From Oscillospiraceae bacterium (GTDB taxonomy: Bacteria > Bacillota > Clostridia > Oscillospirales > Oscillospiraceae): a stretch of 38,881 bases of DNA. Where the stretch lies: assembly GCA_015067885.1 (NCBI GenBank), contig SVLO01000020.1, positions 1 to 38,881 on the forward strand, in the 5' to 3' direction. The notes under the pieces are model-generated. The model ran no database searches. It was not told the origin of the DNA and saw nothing but the letters and a program-made list of their open reading frames with translations. The position numbers were made by a program, and so were the translations under genes. Positions 8,172 to 16,731 of the stretch are shown here, piece after piece; position 1 is the first letter of the stretch; each line of letters opens with the position of its first letter.

Positions 8172-9413
8172 TTACAGAATTTCTTTCAGATGCTTCGCCG
8201 CAGCCGCGATATGCGCAAAAAGCGGGTCGGGGATGTGGTCCAGCAGCTCGGTTTCCACGCCGTATGGGGTGTAACGGTTTTTGACACCCATGTAGATGCC
8301 GTCCAAAAACACCGAGCCGCAGTGCCACTGACCCCGCAGGGTCAACAGGATGGACAGCGCGCCGGAGGACAGGGCGGGGGCCACGTAGGGCTTGAACCCG
8401 ATCTCGCGCATTTTTAGGTTGGCGGTGAGGGTCAGCTCGGTCAGTTCCCGGGACAGGTCCTCGTCATAGTCGGCGATGGAGTTGGCCACCGTTAAGCCGG
8501 TTCCGTGGGGGCCGAAGGTGCGGCCCTCGGTAAGGAAGGAGGCAAACCGCTCGTCCCGCTTGGCGTAGTAGGCCGCCCGGGCGTTCATCACCCCAAGGCC
8601 GTACCCCTGCACCTGCTCGGGCAGCAGACCCTTGCCGTCCCAGTTGCCGTCCTCGTCCCGGTTGCTCTCCAAATAGGCGACCTTGGCAAGGGGGTCCACC
8701 GGGTCGGACACGGCGCACCACAGACCGCGGAAGTTGGCCTTTCGGGCCATTTTAGCGTAGTGGGCCACGATTTTGGCATTGTTCTCAAACTGGTACATCC
8801 GAACGTCCTTGATACCGGAGTCCACAGGGGGGATGCCTTTGGAGGCCACGAAGACGAACACATCGCAGTCGAACAGCCTGTCCGGGGTGATGACCTCCAC
8901 TTCAGGCATGGCATTATAGTCCCAGGGCAGGGCGATTTGCCCCAGCTCAAACTCCCACCGGGCGGTGATCTGCTCGGACAGGTCGCAGATACCGATGGAG
9001 GAGATGACGTCGCCCCCCAACAGCTTCAGACCGGTCAGCAGGGTGGAACCCACGTCGCCAATGGCCAAAACGTTGACCCGCTTTTTGCCGGGGACGGGCG
9101 GGGTCAAAGCGGATCGCCAGCCGGGGCGATCCACGTTCACCGCCGTCAGATGTCCTCGCTTCAGGGCGGCGGCAACCGGACCGTCCGGTTCCGGCCGGGG
9201 CAGGCGGGAGGCATCCAGCACCCTCAGGCTGTGAGGGTCGGCAAGCTGCCCCGGGTGGGTGACCCGGAAGCTGCCCCGGCCCAGCACACTGTCGCCGTGG
9301 ACGGCCACAAACAGCCGGCCCTCCGTGGGGGGCGGGGTGGATACGAACCCGGCCAAAGGTGTGGGGGACGCAAGGGTGGAATTGAGGTGGCAGTAGTAAT
9401 ACAAAGGGGTCAC
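8172..9413 (-). CDS. Lactate/malate dehydrogenase-like NAD-binding protein with N-terminal extension
   Basis: A 413-residue protein. Residues 1-110 are an extension I do not recognise (starts MTPLYYYCHLNSTLASPT). From 111 it resembles the LDH/MDH superfamily: a first Rossmann strand and glycine loop VNVLAIGDVGSTLLTGL (113-129), an acidic strand end ICDLSE, then VFVFVASKGIPPV, then NNAKIVAHYAKMARKANF and VSDPVDPLAKVAY (235-247). Of the catalytic residues, GPHG with H303 matches the proton-relay His region and R279 may match the substrate Arg, but the Asp that normally partners the His seems replaced (GVMNAR, 274-279). The substrate is therefore probably not ordinary lactate or malate, or the protein is not a standard enzyme. 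Middle gene of the operon, six bases from each neighbour. Confidence 0.7.
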   Translation of the reverse strand: MTPLYYYCHLNSTLASPTPLAGFVSTPPPTEGRLFVAVHGDSVLGRGSFRVTHPGQLADPHSLRVLDASRLPRPEPDGPVAAALKRGHLTAVNVDRPGWRSALTPPVPGKKRVNVLAIGDVGSTLLTGLKLLGGDVISSIGICDLSEQITARWEFELGQIALPWDYNAMPEVEVITPDRLFDCDVFVFVASKGIPPVDSGIKDVRMYQFENNAKIVAHYAKMARKANFRGLWCAVSDPVDPLAKVAYLESNRDEDGNWDGKGLLPEQVQGYGLGVMNARAAYYAKRDERFASFLTEGRTFGPHGTGLTVANSIADYDEDLSRELTELTLTANLKMREIGFKPYVAPALSSGALSILLTLRGQWHCGSVFLDGIYMGVKNRYTPYGVETELLDHIPDPLFAHIAAAAKHLKEIL

Positions 9414-9419
9414 CTCCGC

Positions 9420-12400
9420 TTAGGAATGGGCGCGCATCAGCAGCTCCAGATCGTTTTCCAAATAGACCGACGCGGCAAGGTTTGGATCATAGGACACGCA
9501 GCTGCCCTTGTCGGGGCAAAGGGGAAGCACAACCGCCTCGGGCAGGCGGCCCAGGGTCAGGTTGCGGGCGTACAGGGTGCGGTACTCCGCCTCCAGCACC
9601 TGCATGACAGCCTGGGCATTTTCCAAACAGCAGCGGGACAGATTGAAGATGGCTTTGTCCGGACACTCATCCTGGAAGTTGGGGCGCGCATAGGGCAGAA
9701 TGTGGTTGATGCCGGGCAGAAGGCCGGGGACGGGGGGCGCGGGTCGCCGGATGGTATCGCCGCCGATGAAGGGGTAGAGGGTGGACTCCACAAACCACTG
9801 GCGCATACGGGGGACAAAGTACACGCTGTCCACCGGGCGGCCACGCAGCTGCATCAGGTCCCGGCCGTAGCCGGACAACACGCCCACAAGTACGGTCTTT
9901 ACATGGACTCCCTCCTGCTGCAGGATGGGGTCCAGGGCCTTGATGCGGTTGCCGGGATGCATCAGGTCGTCCACCAAAATTACCGGGCGGTCAAAGGATT
10001 TGATGGTGCGGATCTGAGTGGGGATGGGGGAATAGTTGGGGAAGGCCTCGATGGTGTTGGAGCGCAGGTCGGGGGCAAATACCTTATCGGTGTGCAGAGT
10101 CTTGGTCACCGTGTTGGGTACCACCTTACTGCGCAGCAGCTTGCCAAAGGGTACACACATACATTCACCCAAAGTCCGGGGGACGGAGGGGGTGATGGGG
10201 ACATTGTTGATGGCGGTGATCTTCTCCAACAGCCGGTGGTGAATGACGTCGGAGGACAGGGTCAGCAGCAGACTGCCGGGGTGCAGCTCGGTCATGGCCC
10301 GCTGCAGCCGCTCGTGGCAGCGGCGCAGGGTGCGCAGCACCTTGGGGTTTTGGGACAGGGGGTGCTGAATGGTGGTTTCCAAATTTTGAATGAGAACGGT
10401 GGGGGCGTGCATATCCACCTGGTACAGGCTGCCGGCACCCTCCACCGGGCGGAAGCCCTGTCGGCGCAGCAAATCGTCGGTTTCCTCGTTGCAGTGGCCG
10501 GTGTGGGGATGGTACAGGGCGTAGGCGCAGTCCACCTCCACACAGCGGGCCAGCAGCTCGCTCAGCAGCAGTTGGGCCGGGTCCTGGGCCCGCCGCTCGG
10601 CGGCGGTGTGGATGGCGGTGATGAGCAGCACGGTGCCCGCGGACTGCAGGCGGATACGCTGGGCCAGCTCTGGGTCGTTCAGGGCGGAGAACAGTTGGGC
10701 GCAGGACAGGGTGCGATAGCTGATCCAGCCAAACAGCTTGTCGGGGTCGGCAATATCGCGCAGCAGAAGCAGCCGGTCCCCCGAGCGGGCCATGGCACGG
10801 CGCAGGGGGGCAAGGCCGGGGTGGATGGCAACGGCCCGGTCCAGCAGGGCATCCTCCGGGTGGTCGGCCCACTGGAACCGGAAGTCGCCCCGGCCCAGCA
10901 CGGGTTTGTTCTGCGTGTCCCGCAAATACAGGCCGTTCTGATAGATAAAGTCCTGAATGACGGGGTCGATATAGTTGGAGATGTCCCGGTTCAGGTCCAC
11001 GTTTTCCCGGATGCGGGAGGAACTGATGTCCTCCAGATGGGCGGGCAGCTGCAGCTGCAGAACCTGGCCGGTGATGCAGGACAGGTTGGGCTGCTTCTCG
11101 CCGGAACGGCGGAAGATGATGTGATTTCGCTGGTGGATGGAACCGGGGCAGGGATCGGCGCTGTAGGCCGAGGCGTTGGCCACCACGTCACCGCCGGCCA
11201 CGATGTAGACCTGACGCCCCTCAAACACCTGCTGCAGGCGGTCCAGATCCGCTGGGTTGGCGATGTTGACGGGGATGTGGTCGGGGAACAGGTGGACGTG
11301 GAAATCCCCGGCCACCGACATGCTGACCACCTGGCGGCGGATCAGGTGAGGCTGCGCCTTCTTGGACCAGGAGAACTCGTCCACAGCCAAATACACCTCA
11401 AAGCCCATGTCACGGATGGCCTGCACGATACCCTTGTGGGACAGGGTGAAGGGGTCAAATGTGCCGGGGAAGAAGGCCACCTTCTCCGGCGTGGAGAAGG
11501 TCATGGGGCCGCGGTCCAGCCGGTACAGGGACAGGAACCGGTAGATGTGGGACAGGGTAGAGGTGCGGTAGAAGAAGGTCAGCCGCTCCTCGTTGGGGGC
11601 AGCCTGGAGCAGGAACAGCAGCTTTTGATAGATGAGCGAGAAGGTGTGGGTCTTTTCCGCCATAGACAGATGGCTGCTTTCAAACAGGTACTTGCCGATG
11701 ACCAGCATGGCCTCCTGCCGCACGCTTTGGCGGTAGTGGGCCAGGCCCTGCAGCAGCATACCCAGCAACTCCTGCCGGCGGGCCTCGTAGACGGCCTCAT
11801 CCTCCGGGAATCGGGCGGGGTACTCGGGATAGTGCTGCAGCAGTACACCCACCGTGGACAGAGCCACGGAAACCACGCTGTCCATGGGGCTGCCCAGCAG
11901 CTTTTTCAGACCGGTGATCTGCTCATCCAGCTCCGTGGGGTGGAGGAACAGGGCGGCCTCGCCCAAGTAATCGGGGATGTACTTGGAGATCTCGTACTGG
12001 CCCATTTCCAGGCCCTTGCCCAGCTCCACCACCACCTCGTTGCGCTGCTCACGGCTGAGCAGGCCGATCAGGCGCACAAACGCCTGACCGGCGGCGTGGC
12101 GGACCACGACCCGCTCGGCCACCTTGACCAGGTTGGACAGGTGGGTGGCGATGTGCAGGATTTGGGCATGACGACCGTGTTCCACCTGATCTACCAGCAG
12201 CTCGATGTTCAGCGACTTGATGATCCAGGGGGTGGCGGTTTTCAGGTTGTTCAAAAACACCTCGCCGGTGACGTCCCGCTCGTGCAGCAGGGCGTGGTGA
12301 TGGGAGGTGTCCTCGCCGGAGGTTTCCAGCAGCTTATACTGCAGGAAGAGCATGGGCAGGTCGTTGCCCGGGTCCACGCTGCGGGCGATGTCGGCAATGC

Positions 12401-14213
12401 GGCGGCCGGCGGCGGTCTGGTCGGGCAGCGAGGAACTGAGGGTCAGCAGGAAACGCAGGGCGGCCACCCGCAGCCGCAGTTCACCCTGCAGGGCAAAGTG
12501 GGCGGCGAAATCCACCAGATGGAGGGTGGTCTGCTCGTCATACAGATGGGCGGGCAGATCGTGGAGGGCGTCCAGCAGGGTGAAGGCGGTGTCGGGCTGC
12601 ATCCGTTCCGGGTCGGCGTAGAACTTCAGCAGGGCGGATACGAAACGGTCGGTGTCCTCCTCACGACAATGCTCCAGCAGAGCGGCCACCACCAGCTTCA
12701 GGGTATAGCCGATGTGGGCGCGCTGGGGCTGAGTGGTCTTATGGTCGGGGTAAATCAGCTTGTTCAGATACTTTTCCCACAGAAGGAAGGGACGGTCCTG
12801 GGCGGGATCGGCGGGGGCATCGGCGGGCAACTGTTTGCGGTAGCCCAGGTTGAACCGGGCAATGATCTGACCCATGAGGGCGCCGGCCTGGCGGCGGATA
12901 TCACCCTCCCGATGGACCAGCAGTTCGTATAGGAAGGCAAGTGCCTGCTCCTTCTGCCGGGCGGACAGATAGGTGAAATACTCCTCGAACACGTCCAAAT
13001 AGGCCCGCAGCTGCTTCCAGTCCTTGGCGGAGCGGGCGGCCTCGATAATGTTGCCGAATTGCCGCTCGTTGCTCAGCGCGTGCATCAGGGCCAGGTTGTG
13101 GTCCACACTCATGGTGGTTATGGCGGCCACCATTTCGTCCGGGGTCATAACGGCGGGGTCCTTGGCGGCGGCGGGTGTTCCGGGGGCGCCGGTCAGGTCC
13201 ACATCGGCGCCCAGATGGCGCAGATAGTCCTCGAAGTCCGCTAATTTACCGTAGACAAACTCGTAACGGCGCAGCTTTTCCGCATCCACATTCTCCAGCT
13301 TGGTCAGAACGGCGCGGAAAGCCTGCTCCAGAGGCATAAGGGTGGTGACAAGATGACCGTGGGCGTCCGGTGCCTGCCGGGCGCGGAAGTCGGCGTAAAT
13401 CAGGCACAGGGACTCGGCGGACAGGGACTCCAGCTCCAGATCCCAGGTGGAGTGATTGGTGGCGATATGGCTGACATTCTCCAAATTGTGGGCCATGAGC
13501 CAACCGTCGGTGTAATAGTAGTGCAGATGGGGGACCCGCTCACCGGGGCGGCAGCCGAACTTGCCCAAATCGTGGCTGGCGGCAGCGGCGGATACCAGGG
13601 ACAAGTCGATGTTGACTCCGGCCCGGTGCAGCCCCTGAGCGGCGGTCATGGCAATGTAGTGTACCCCGGCGATGTGGCTGAGAGTTTCGTGCTCGGTCAG
13701 CTCCTCGCCCAGGCGCATCAGCTCATAGACATACTCCTGCCGCAGGGCGTTGAGGAAACGGTTATATTCCCGGGCGTTGTCGTAGGGGCGGAATTCCTCC
13801 TCCCGGAGAAAACGGAAATCACGGGCGCGGTCAAAGGGAAGACACTCGCCCTCATACTCAAACAGCACCTGCATGGCGCACAGCAGCAGATTGGCACCAT
13901 CGGCGTGGGCATCGGAATCGGGGGCGAAGTTGCCCGTCGGGAACATCAGGCTTTTTGCGTAGCGATAGCAGAAATCCAGCCAGCCGTCCCTGGGTTCTTC
14001 GGACAGGTGGGGCAGGATGTCGCTGCACAGCCGGACCACCGTGGCGCAGGACAAATGCTCCTTCAGGGGCAGCAGGTCGGACAGACCCACCGTCCAGGAG
14101 GGGGCGTGCAGCAGCGCCATCGCCGCCTGTTTGGTGGGGGCCATGGGCAGCCGCCGGGCGGCAAGCCGCTCGGCCGTGCGGGTGGTGAGCTGTTGGACGA
14201 GTTTTTCGTGCAT
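9420..14213 (-). CDS. Giant multidomain protein: HD + helical repeats + nucleotidylyltransferase + GNAT-like + PRTase-like
   Basis: A 1597-residue protein without signal peptide or membrane spans, so cytoplasmic. Visible parts in order: an HD phosphohydrolase-like region (about 165-290; HETLSH, then ASHDLGKFG with H214/D215, then HNLENVSHIATNHS); long alpha-helical, HEAT-like stretches (about 390-900); a cytidylyltransferase-fold domain (about 911-1100) with PGTFDPFTLSH (916-926) and ISSSRIREN (1063-1071), close to NadD/CoaD-type adenylyltransferases; a GNAT-like region (about 1110-1270; weaker); and a phosphoribosyltransferase-like domain (about 1320-1500) with the PRPP-loop motif VILVDDLMHPGNR (1411-1423). 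The first gene of a tight three-gene operon. The function is unknown; nucleotide or cofactor chemistry is an inference. The ribosome site AAAGGCGG before the ATG is modest. Confidence 0.85.
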   Translation of the reverse strand: MHEKLVQQLTTRTAERLAARRLPMAPTKQAAMALLHAPSWTVGLSDLLPLKEHLSCATVVRLCSDILPHLSEEPRDGWLDFCYRYAKSLMFPTGNFAPDSDAHADGANLLLCAMQVLFEYEGECLPFDRARDFRFLREEEFRPYDNAREYNRFLNALRQEYVYELMRLGEELTEHETLSHIAGVHYIAMTAAQGLHRAGVNIDLSLVSAAAASHDLGKFGCRPGERVPHLHYYYTDGWLMAHNLENVSHIATNHSTWDLELESLSAESLCLIYADFRARQAPDAHGHLVTTLMPLEQAFRAVLTKLENVDAEKLRRYEFVYGKLADFEDYLRHLGADVDLTGAPGTPAAAKDPAVMTPDEMVAAITTMSVDHNLALMHALSNERQFGNIIEAARSAKDWKQLRAYLDVFEEYFTYLSARQKEQALAFLYELLVHREGDIRRQAGALMGQIIARFNLGYRKQLPADAPADPAQDRPFLLWEKYLNKLIYPDHKTTQPQRAHIGYTLKLVVAALLEHCREEDTDRFVSALLKFYADPERMQPDTAFTLLDALHDLPAHLYDEQTTLHLVDFAAHFALQGELRLRVAALRFLLTLSSSLPDQTAAGRRIADIARSVDPGNDLPMLFLQYKLLETSGEDTSHHHALLHERDVTGEVFLNNLKTATPWIIKSLNIELLVDQVEHGRHAQILHIATHLSNLVKVAERVVVRHAAGQAFVRLIGLLSREQRNEVVVELGKGLEMGQYEISKYIPDYLGEAALFLHPTELDEQITGLKKLLGSPMDSVVSVALSTVGVLLQHYPEYPARFPEDEAVYEARRQELLGMLLQGLAHYRQSVRQEAMLVIGKYLFESSHLSMAEKTHTFSLIYQKLLFLLQAAPNEERLTFFYRTSTLSHIYRFLSLYRLDRGPMTFSTPEKVAFFPGTFDPFTLSHKGIVQAIRDMGFEVYLAVDEFSWSKKAQPHLIRRQVVSMSVAGDFHVHLFPDHIPVNIANPADLDRLQQVFEGRQVYIVAGGDVVANASAYSADPCPGSIHQRNHIIFRRSGEKQPNLSCITGQVLQLQLPAHLEDISSSRIRENVDLNRDISNYIDPVIQDFIYQNGLYLRDTQNKPVLGRGDFRFQWADHPEDALLDRAVAIHPGLAPLRRAMARSGDRLLLLRDIADPDKLFGWISYRTLSCAQLFSALNDPELAQRIRLQSAGTVLLITAIHTAAERRAQDPAQLLLSELLARCVEVDCAYALYHPHTGHCNEETDDLLRRQGFRPVEGAGSLYQVDMHAPTVLIQNLETTIQHPLSQNPKVLRTLRRCHERLQRAMTELHPGSLLLTLSSDVIHHRLLEKITAINNVPITPSVPRTLGECMCVPFGKLLRSKVVPNTVTKTLHTDKVFAPDLRSNTIEAFPNYSPIPTQIRTIKSFDRPVILVDDLMHPGNRIKALDPILQQEGVHVKTVLVGVLSGYGRDLMQLRGRPVDSVYFVPRMRQWFVESTLYPFIGGDTIRRPAPPVPGLLPGINHILPYARPNFQDECPDKAIFNLSRCCLENAQAVMQVLEAEYRTLYARNLTLGRLPEAVVLPLCPDKGSCVSYDPNLAASVYLENDLELLMRAHS

Positions 14214-14256
14214 AGTAACGCCGCCTTTCAGAGAAAAGCTTATAAAGTATCAAATT

Positions 14257-14285
14257 ATTTTATCACACAAACCGCCGTGTAGCAA
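14257..14285 (-). promoter_or_regulatory. Promoter of the three-gene operon
   Basis: On the minus strand TTGCTA (14285-14280) and TAAAAT (14262-14257) are 17 bases apart, with a TGA extension just before the -10 box (extended -10). It stands 44 bases before the ATG of the giant gene. Confidence 0.65.
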
Positions 14286-14319
14286 ACAAAAAGTATGCAA
14301 ATCCGTTCTCCCGGGCAGA

Positions 14320-14348
14320 TTGAAAAGCACGTGGAATTGTGTTAAAAT
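14320..14348 (+). promoter_or_regulatory. Promoter of the small membrane protein and RNA methyltransferase genes
   Basis: TTGAAA (14320-14325) and TAAAAT (14343-14348) are 17 bases apart, with TG close upstream of the -10 box. It is divergent from the promoter of the giant gene and 35 bases away from it. Confidence 0.75.
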
Positions 14349-14378
14349 AAAATGAAAACTCAAAAGGAGCGTGTCGGC

Positions 14379-14717
14379 ATGAAAAAGAATGTGATTCTCG
14401 GGGTCATCGCCATCCTGCTAACTGTGGCTGCCTGCTATGTGGCCTACTATAGGTTTTGGGCGGCGCTGGTGGGATTTGGCATTTCGGCGGTCGTGCTGCC
14501 GATCGCATTCCACAACGTAACGCGCAGATTTGCCTGGCTCAGTGTTCCCTTTGCGGCGGTGCTGGATCTGGTGCTGTACTGGCCCGATTTCAGTTACTAT
14601 GAGTCCCGGGGCCTTTTTGTGCTTGCGGCCCTGGTGCAGCTTGCGGTGATCGCGGGTGTGGTGCTGCTGTTGAAATTCGTTGACAAAAGAGAGGATACCG
14701 ATGCCCAACGTGATTGA
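14379..14717 (+). CDS. Small membrane protein of unknown function
   Basis: A 112-residue protein with about four hydrophobic segments (roughly 5-24, 27-46, 52-69 and 78-99) and a charged C-terminal tail KFVDKREDTDAQRD. I do not recognise the family. The ATG at 14379 is preferred over one at 14352, because AAAAGGAG lies about nine bases upstream and the earlier ATG sits almost on the -10 box. It overlaps the RNA methyltransferase start by 17 bases, so the two are translationally coupled and share a promoter. Confidence 0.75.
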   Translation: MKKNVILGVIAILLTVAACYVAYYRFWAALVGFGISAVVLPIAFHNVTRRFAWLSVPFAAVLDLVLYWPDFSYYESRGLFVLAALVQLAVIAGVVLLLKFVDKREDTDAQRD

Positions 14718-15531
14718 AATAACCGACTTTAACGACCCCCGGCTGGACGTATTCGCCCGGCTGACCGAGGCGCAGCTTCTCAACCGGCAGGAGCCGGCCA
14801 ACGCCATGTTCATCGCCGAAAGTCCCAAGGTCATCCACCGGGCGCTGGATCTGGGCTGCCGACCGGTGTCCATGCTCATGGAGCGCCGGCATATTGAGGG
14901 GCAGGCCGCCGACGTGGTGGAGCGCTGCCCCGGCGTACCCATCTTCACCGCGGAGTTCGACGTGCTGACCCAGTTGACCGGTTTTGCCCTGACTCGGGGC
15001 GTGCTGTGCGCCATGCTCCGTCCCGCCCAGCCCAGCGTGGAGGAAATATGCAAAAACGCCCGCCGCATCGCGGTTTTGGAGGATATTATGAACCCCACCA
15101 ACGTGGGGGCTATCTTCCGCTCCGCCGCCGCTTTAGGCGTGGACGGCGTGCTGCTGACCCCCGGCTGCAGCGACCCGCTGTACCGTCGCTCCGCCCGGGT
15201 GAGTATGGGTACGGTGTTTCAGGTACCCTGGGCGTACTTGGGGGACGAGATGTCCGACTGGCCCGGACCGGGTATGGAGCTGCTCCATAAACTCGGCTTC
15301 AAGACCGCGGCTATGGCATTGAGTGATGACTCGGTCAGCGTGGATGACCCGCGCCTTGCCGCCGAGGAGAAGCTGGCCATCGTGCTGGGTACCGAGGGGG
15401 ACGGGCTAGCCACCAAAACCATCGCCGCCTGCGACTATACCGTGCGTATCCCCATGGCCCGGGGGGTGGACTCCCTCAATGTGGCGGCGGCCAGCGCCGT
15501 GGCCTTTTGGCAATTGAACGGGCCGTGTTAA
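14701..15531 (+). CDS. TrmH/SpoU-family RNA 2'-O-methyltransferase
   Basis: A 276-residue SPOUT-class methyltransferase that would use SAM to methylate a ribose 2'-OH in rRNA or tRNA. All three SpoU motifs are present: motif 1 at 131-141 (NPTNVGAIFRSA), motif 2 at 226-235 (IVLGTEGDGL), and motif 3 at 250-263 (IPMARGVDSLNVAA). The N-terminal 110 residues form an RNA-binding domain with AMFIAESPKVIHRALD, a substrate-binding form seen in the RlmB/TsnR-like branch. The exact target nucleotide cannot be assigned from this. The ATG at 14701 has AGAGAGGA five bases upstream and lies inside the end of the membrane-protein gene. Confidence 0.9.
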   Translation: MPNVIEITDFNDPRLDVFARLTEAQLLNRQEPANAMFIAESPKVIHRALDLGCRPVSMLMERRHIEGQAADVVERCPGVPIFTAEFDVLTQLTGFALTRGVLCAMLRPAQPSVEEICKNARRIAVLEDIMNPTNVGAIFRSAAALGVDGVLLTPGCSDPLYRRSARVSMGTVFQVPWAYLGDEMSDWPGPGMELLHKLGFKTAAMALSDDSVSVDDPRLAAEEKLAIVLGTEGDGLATKTIAACDYTVRIPMARGVDSLNVAAASAVAFWQLNGPC

Positions 15532-15543
15532 TGAAAACCAAGC

Positions 15544-15667
15544 GTAGGGAGGGACGACCCCGGCCCAACCAGTCGTCGGGCCCTACGGATACAGCACCAC
15601 CTGCGGGTGCGTTGGCCCTACAGCGTGCCATTAAACCGTTTGTAGGGGGCGGCGCCCTCGACGCCCC
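15544..15667. repeat. Degenerate intergenic GTAGGG/CCCTAC repeats
   Basis: The gap after the RNA methyltransferase holds GTAGGG at 15544-15549, CCCTAC at 15581-15586 and again at 15616-15621, and GTAGGGGGCGGCG at 15642-15654. Between them are GC-rich partial inverted repeats. A related fragment in reverse orientation lies at 22062-22072. Copies with this GTAGGGGCGGC core look like small interspersed elements; I cannot define their ends from two sites. Confidence 0.5.
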
Positions 15668-15673
15668 GAAAGA

Positions 15674-15707
15674 AAGAAGTCCCCGACCGTGTGGTCGGGG
15701 ACTTCTT
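15674..15707 (-). terminator. Terminator of the polA-tsaD operon
   Basis: A perfect 15-bp stem AAGAAGTCCCCGACC (15674-15688) with loop GTGT and its complement at 15693-15707, ten bases after the tsaD stop. On the minus strand it is followed by TCTTTC, a T-rich but broken tract. Confidence 0.8.
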
Positions 15708-15716
15708 GTATGTCTG

Positions 15717-16727
15717 TCAACCCAGGGAAATATCCCGGGTGGCGTAGGCGTTCAGGTCCTGCCCGGCGGTGTGGCCGGCCAAATACTCGTAATAGCCCTG
15801 ACAGCCGATCATGGCGCCGTTGTCGCCGCACAGCTTCAGCTCCGGCATATAGAGCTTTACGCCCGCCTGTTTGCAGGCCCGCTCCAAATCCGCCCGGATG
15901 CGGCTGTTGGCGGCCACGCCGCCGGCGATGGCCAGGGTGTTGTACCCGGTCTGGGCCACCGCCGCCATGGCCCGGGGGACCAGGCTGTCGCTGATGGCCT
16001 GACCGAAGCTGGCGGCAAAGTCAGGCAAATTCAGCTCCTCACCCTTCTGCTCGGCGTTGTGCAGCAGGTTCAGCGCGGCGGTCTTCAGACCGGAGAAGGA
16101 CATATCCAGCTCCGCGCCGCTGACGTGGGCCCGGGGGAACTCGTACCGGGTGGGGTCGCCCCCCTGACCCAGGCGGTCCATGGGGGCGCCGCCGGGGTAG
16201 CCGATGTTCAGTACCCGGCCCACCTTGTCAAAGCACTCGCCCGCCGCGTCGTCCCGGGTGCCGCCCAGCACCCGCATTTCGGTGTAGGACTGCACGTCCA
16301 CGATGATGGTGTTGCCGCCGGACACGCACAGGCAGACGAAGGGCGGCTCCAGCTCCGGGTGGGTGATGTAGTTGGCGGCGATGTGGCCCCGGGTGTGGTG
16401 GACGGGGATGAGGGGCACGCCCAGGGCATAGGCCACCGCCTTGGCAAAGTTGACCCCCACCAGCACCGCGCCGATAAGGCCGGGGGCGTAGGTCACCGCC
16501 ACGGCGTCAATGTCCCGGCGGGAAAGACCGGTCTGTTCCAGGGCCCGGTCGGCAAGGGCGCTGATGGCCTCCACGTGTTTGCGGGAGGCGATCTCCGGCA
16601 CCACGCCGCCGTAAATGGCGTGCATCTCCACCTGGGAGGCGATGCAGTCGCACAGCACCTGCCGCCCGTCCCGGACGATGGCCACCGCCGTTTCGTCGCA
16701 GGAGGACTCAATGGCTAAAATGTTCAT
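15717..16727 (-). CDS. tsaD: tRNA N6-adenosine threonylcarbamoyltransferase
   Basis: A 336-residue cytoplasmic enzyme of the ASKHA fold that transfers the threonylcarbamoyl group to A37 of ANN-decoding tRNAs (t6A). It begins with ILAIESSCDETAVAIV (3-18), has the metal-binding pair H111/H115 in HTRGHIAAN, the loop CVSGGNT, and the ending typical of TsaD (GDNGAMIGCQGY). The start at 16727 was chosen because MNILAIESSCDET is the conserved N-terminus and GGAGAGAGGAG lies just upstream. It is the last gene of the polA operon, four bases after the GNAT gene. The partners tsaB and tsaE are not in this window. Confidence 0.96.
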   Translation of the reverse strand: MNILAIESSCDETAVAIVRDGRQVLCDCIASQVEMHAIYGGVVPEIASRKHVEAISALADRALEQTGLSRRDIDAVAVTYAPGLIGAVLVGVNFAKAVAYALGVPLIPVHHTRGHIAANYITHPELEPPFVCLCVSGGNTIIVDVQSYTEMRVLGGTRDDAAGECFDKVGRVLNIGYPGGAPMDRLGQGGDPTRYEFPRAHVSGAELDMSFSGLKTAALNLLHNAEQKGEELNLPDFAASFGQAISDSLVPRAMAAVAQTGYNTLAIAGGVAANSRIRADLERACKQAGVKLYMPELKLCGDNGAMIGCQGYYEYLAGHTAGQDLNAYATRDISLG

Positions 16728-16731
16728 GGAA

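Noticed and set aside
8505..12932. A 1475-codon open frame on the plus strand, opposite the giant and dehydrogenase-like genes
   Set aside because: It is a shadow of the minus-strand genes in GC-rich DNA. Its product is Gly/Gln/Val/His-rich, has no recognisable motif, and the minus-strand frame carries clear domains and a promoter.
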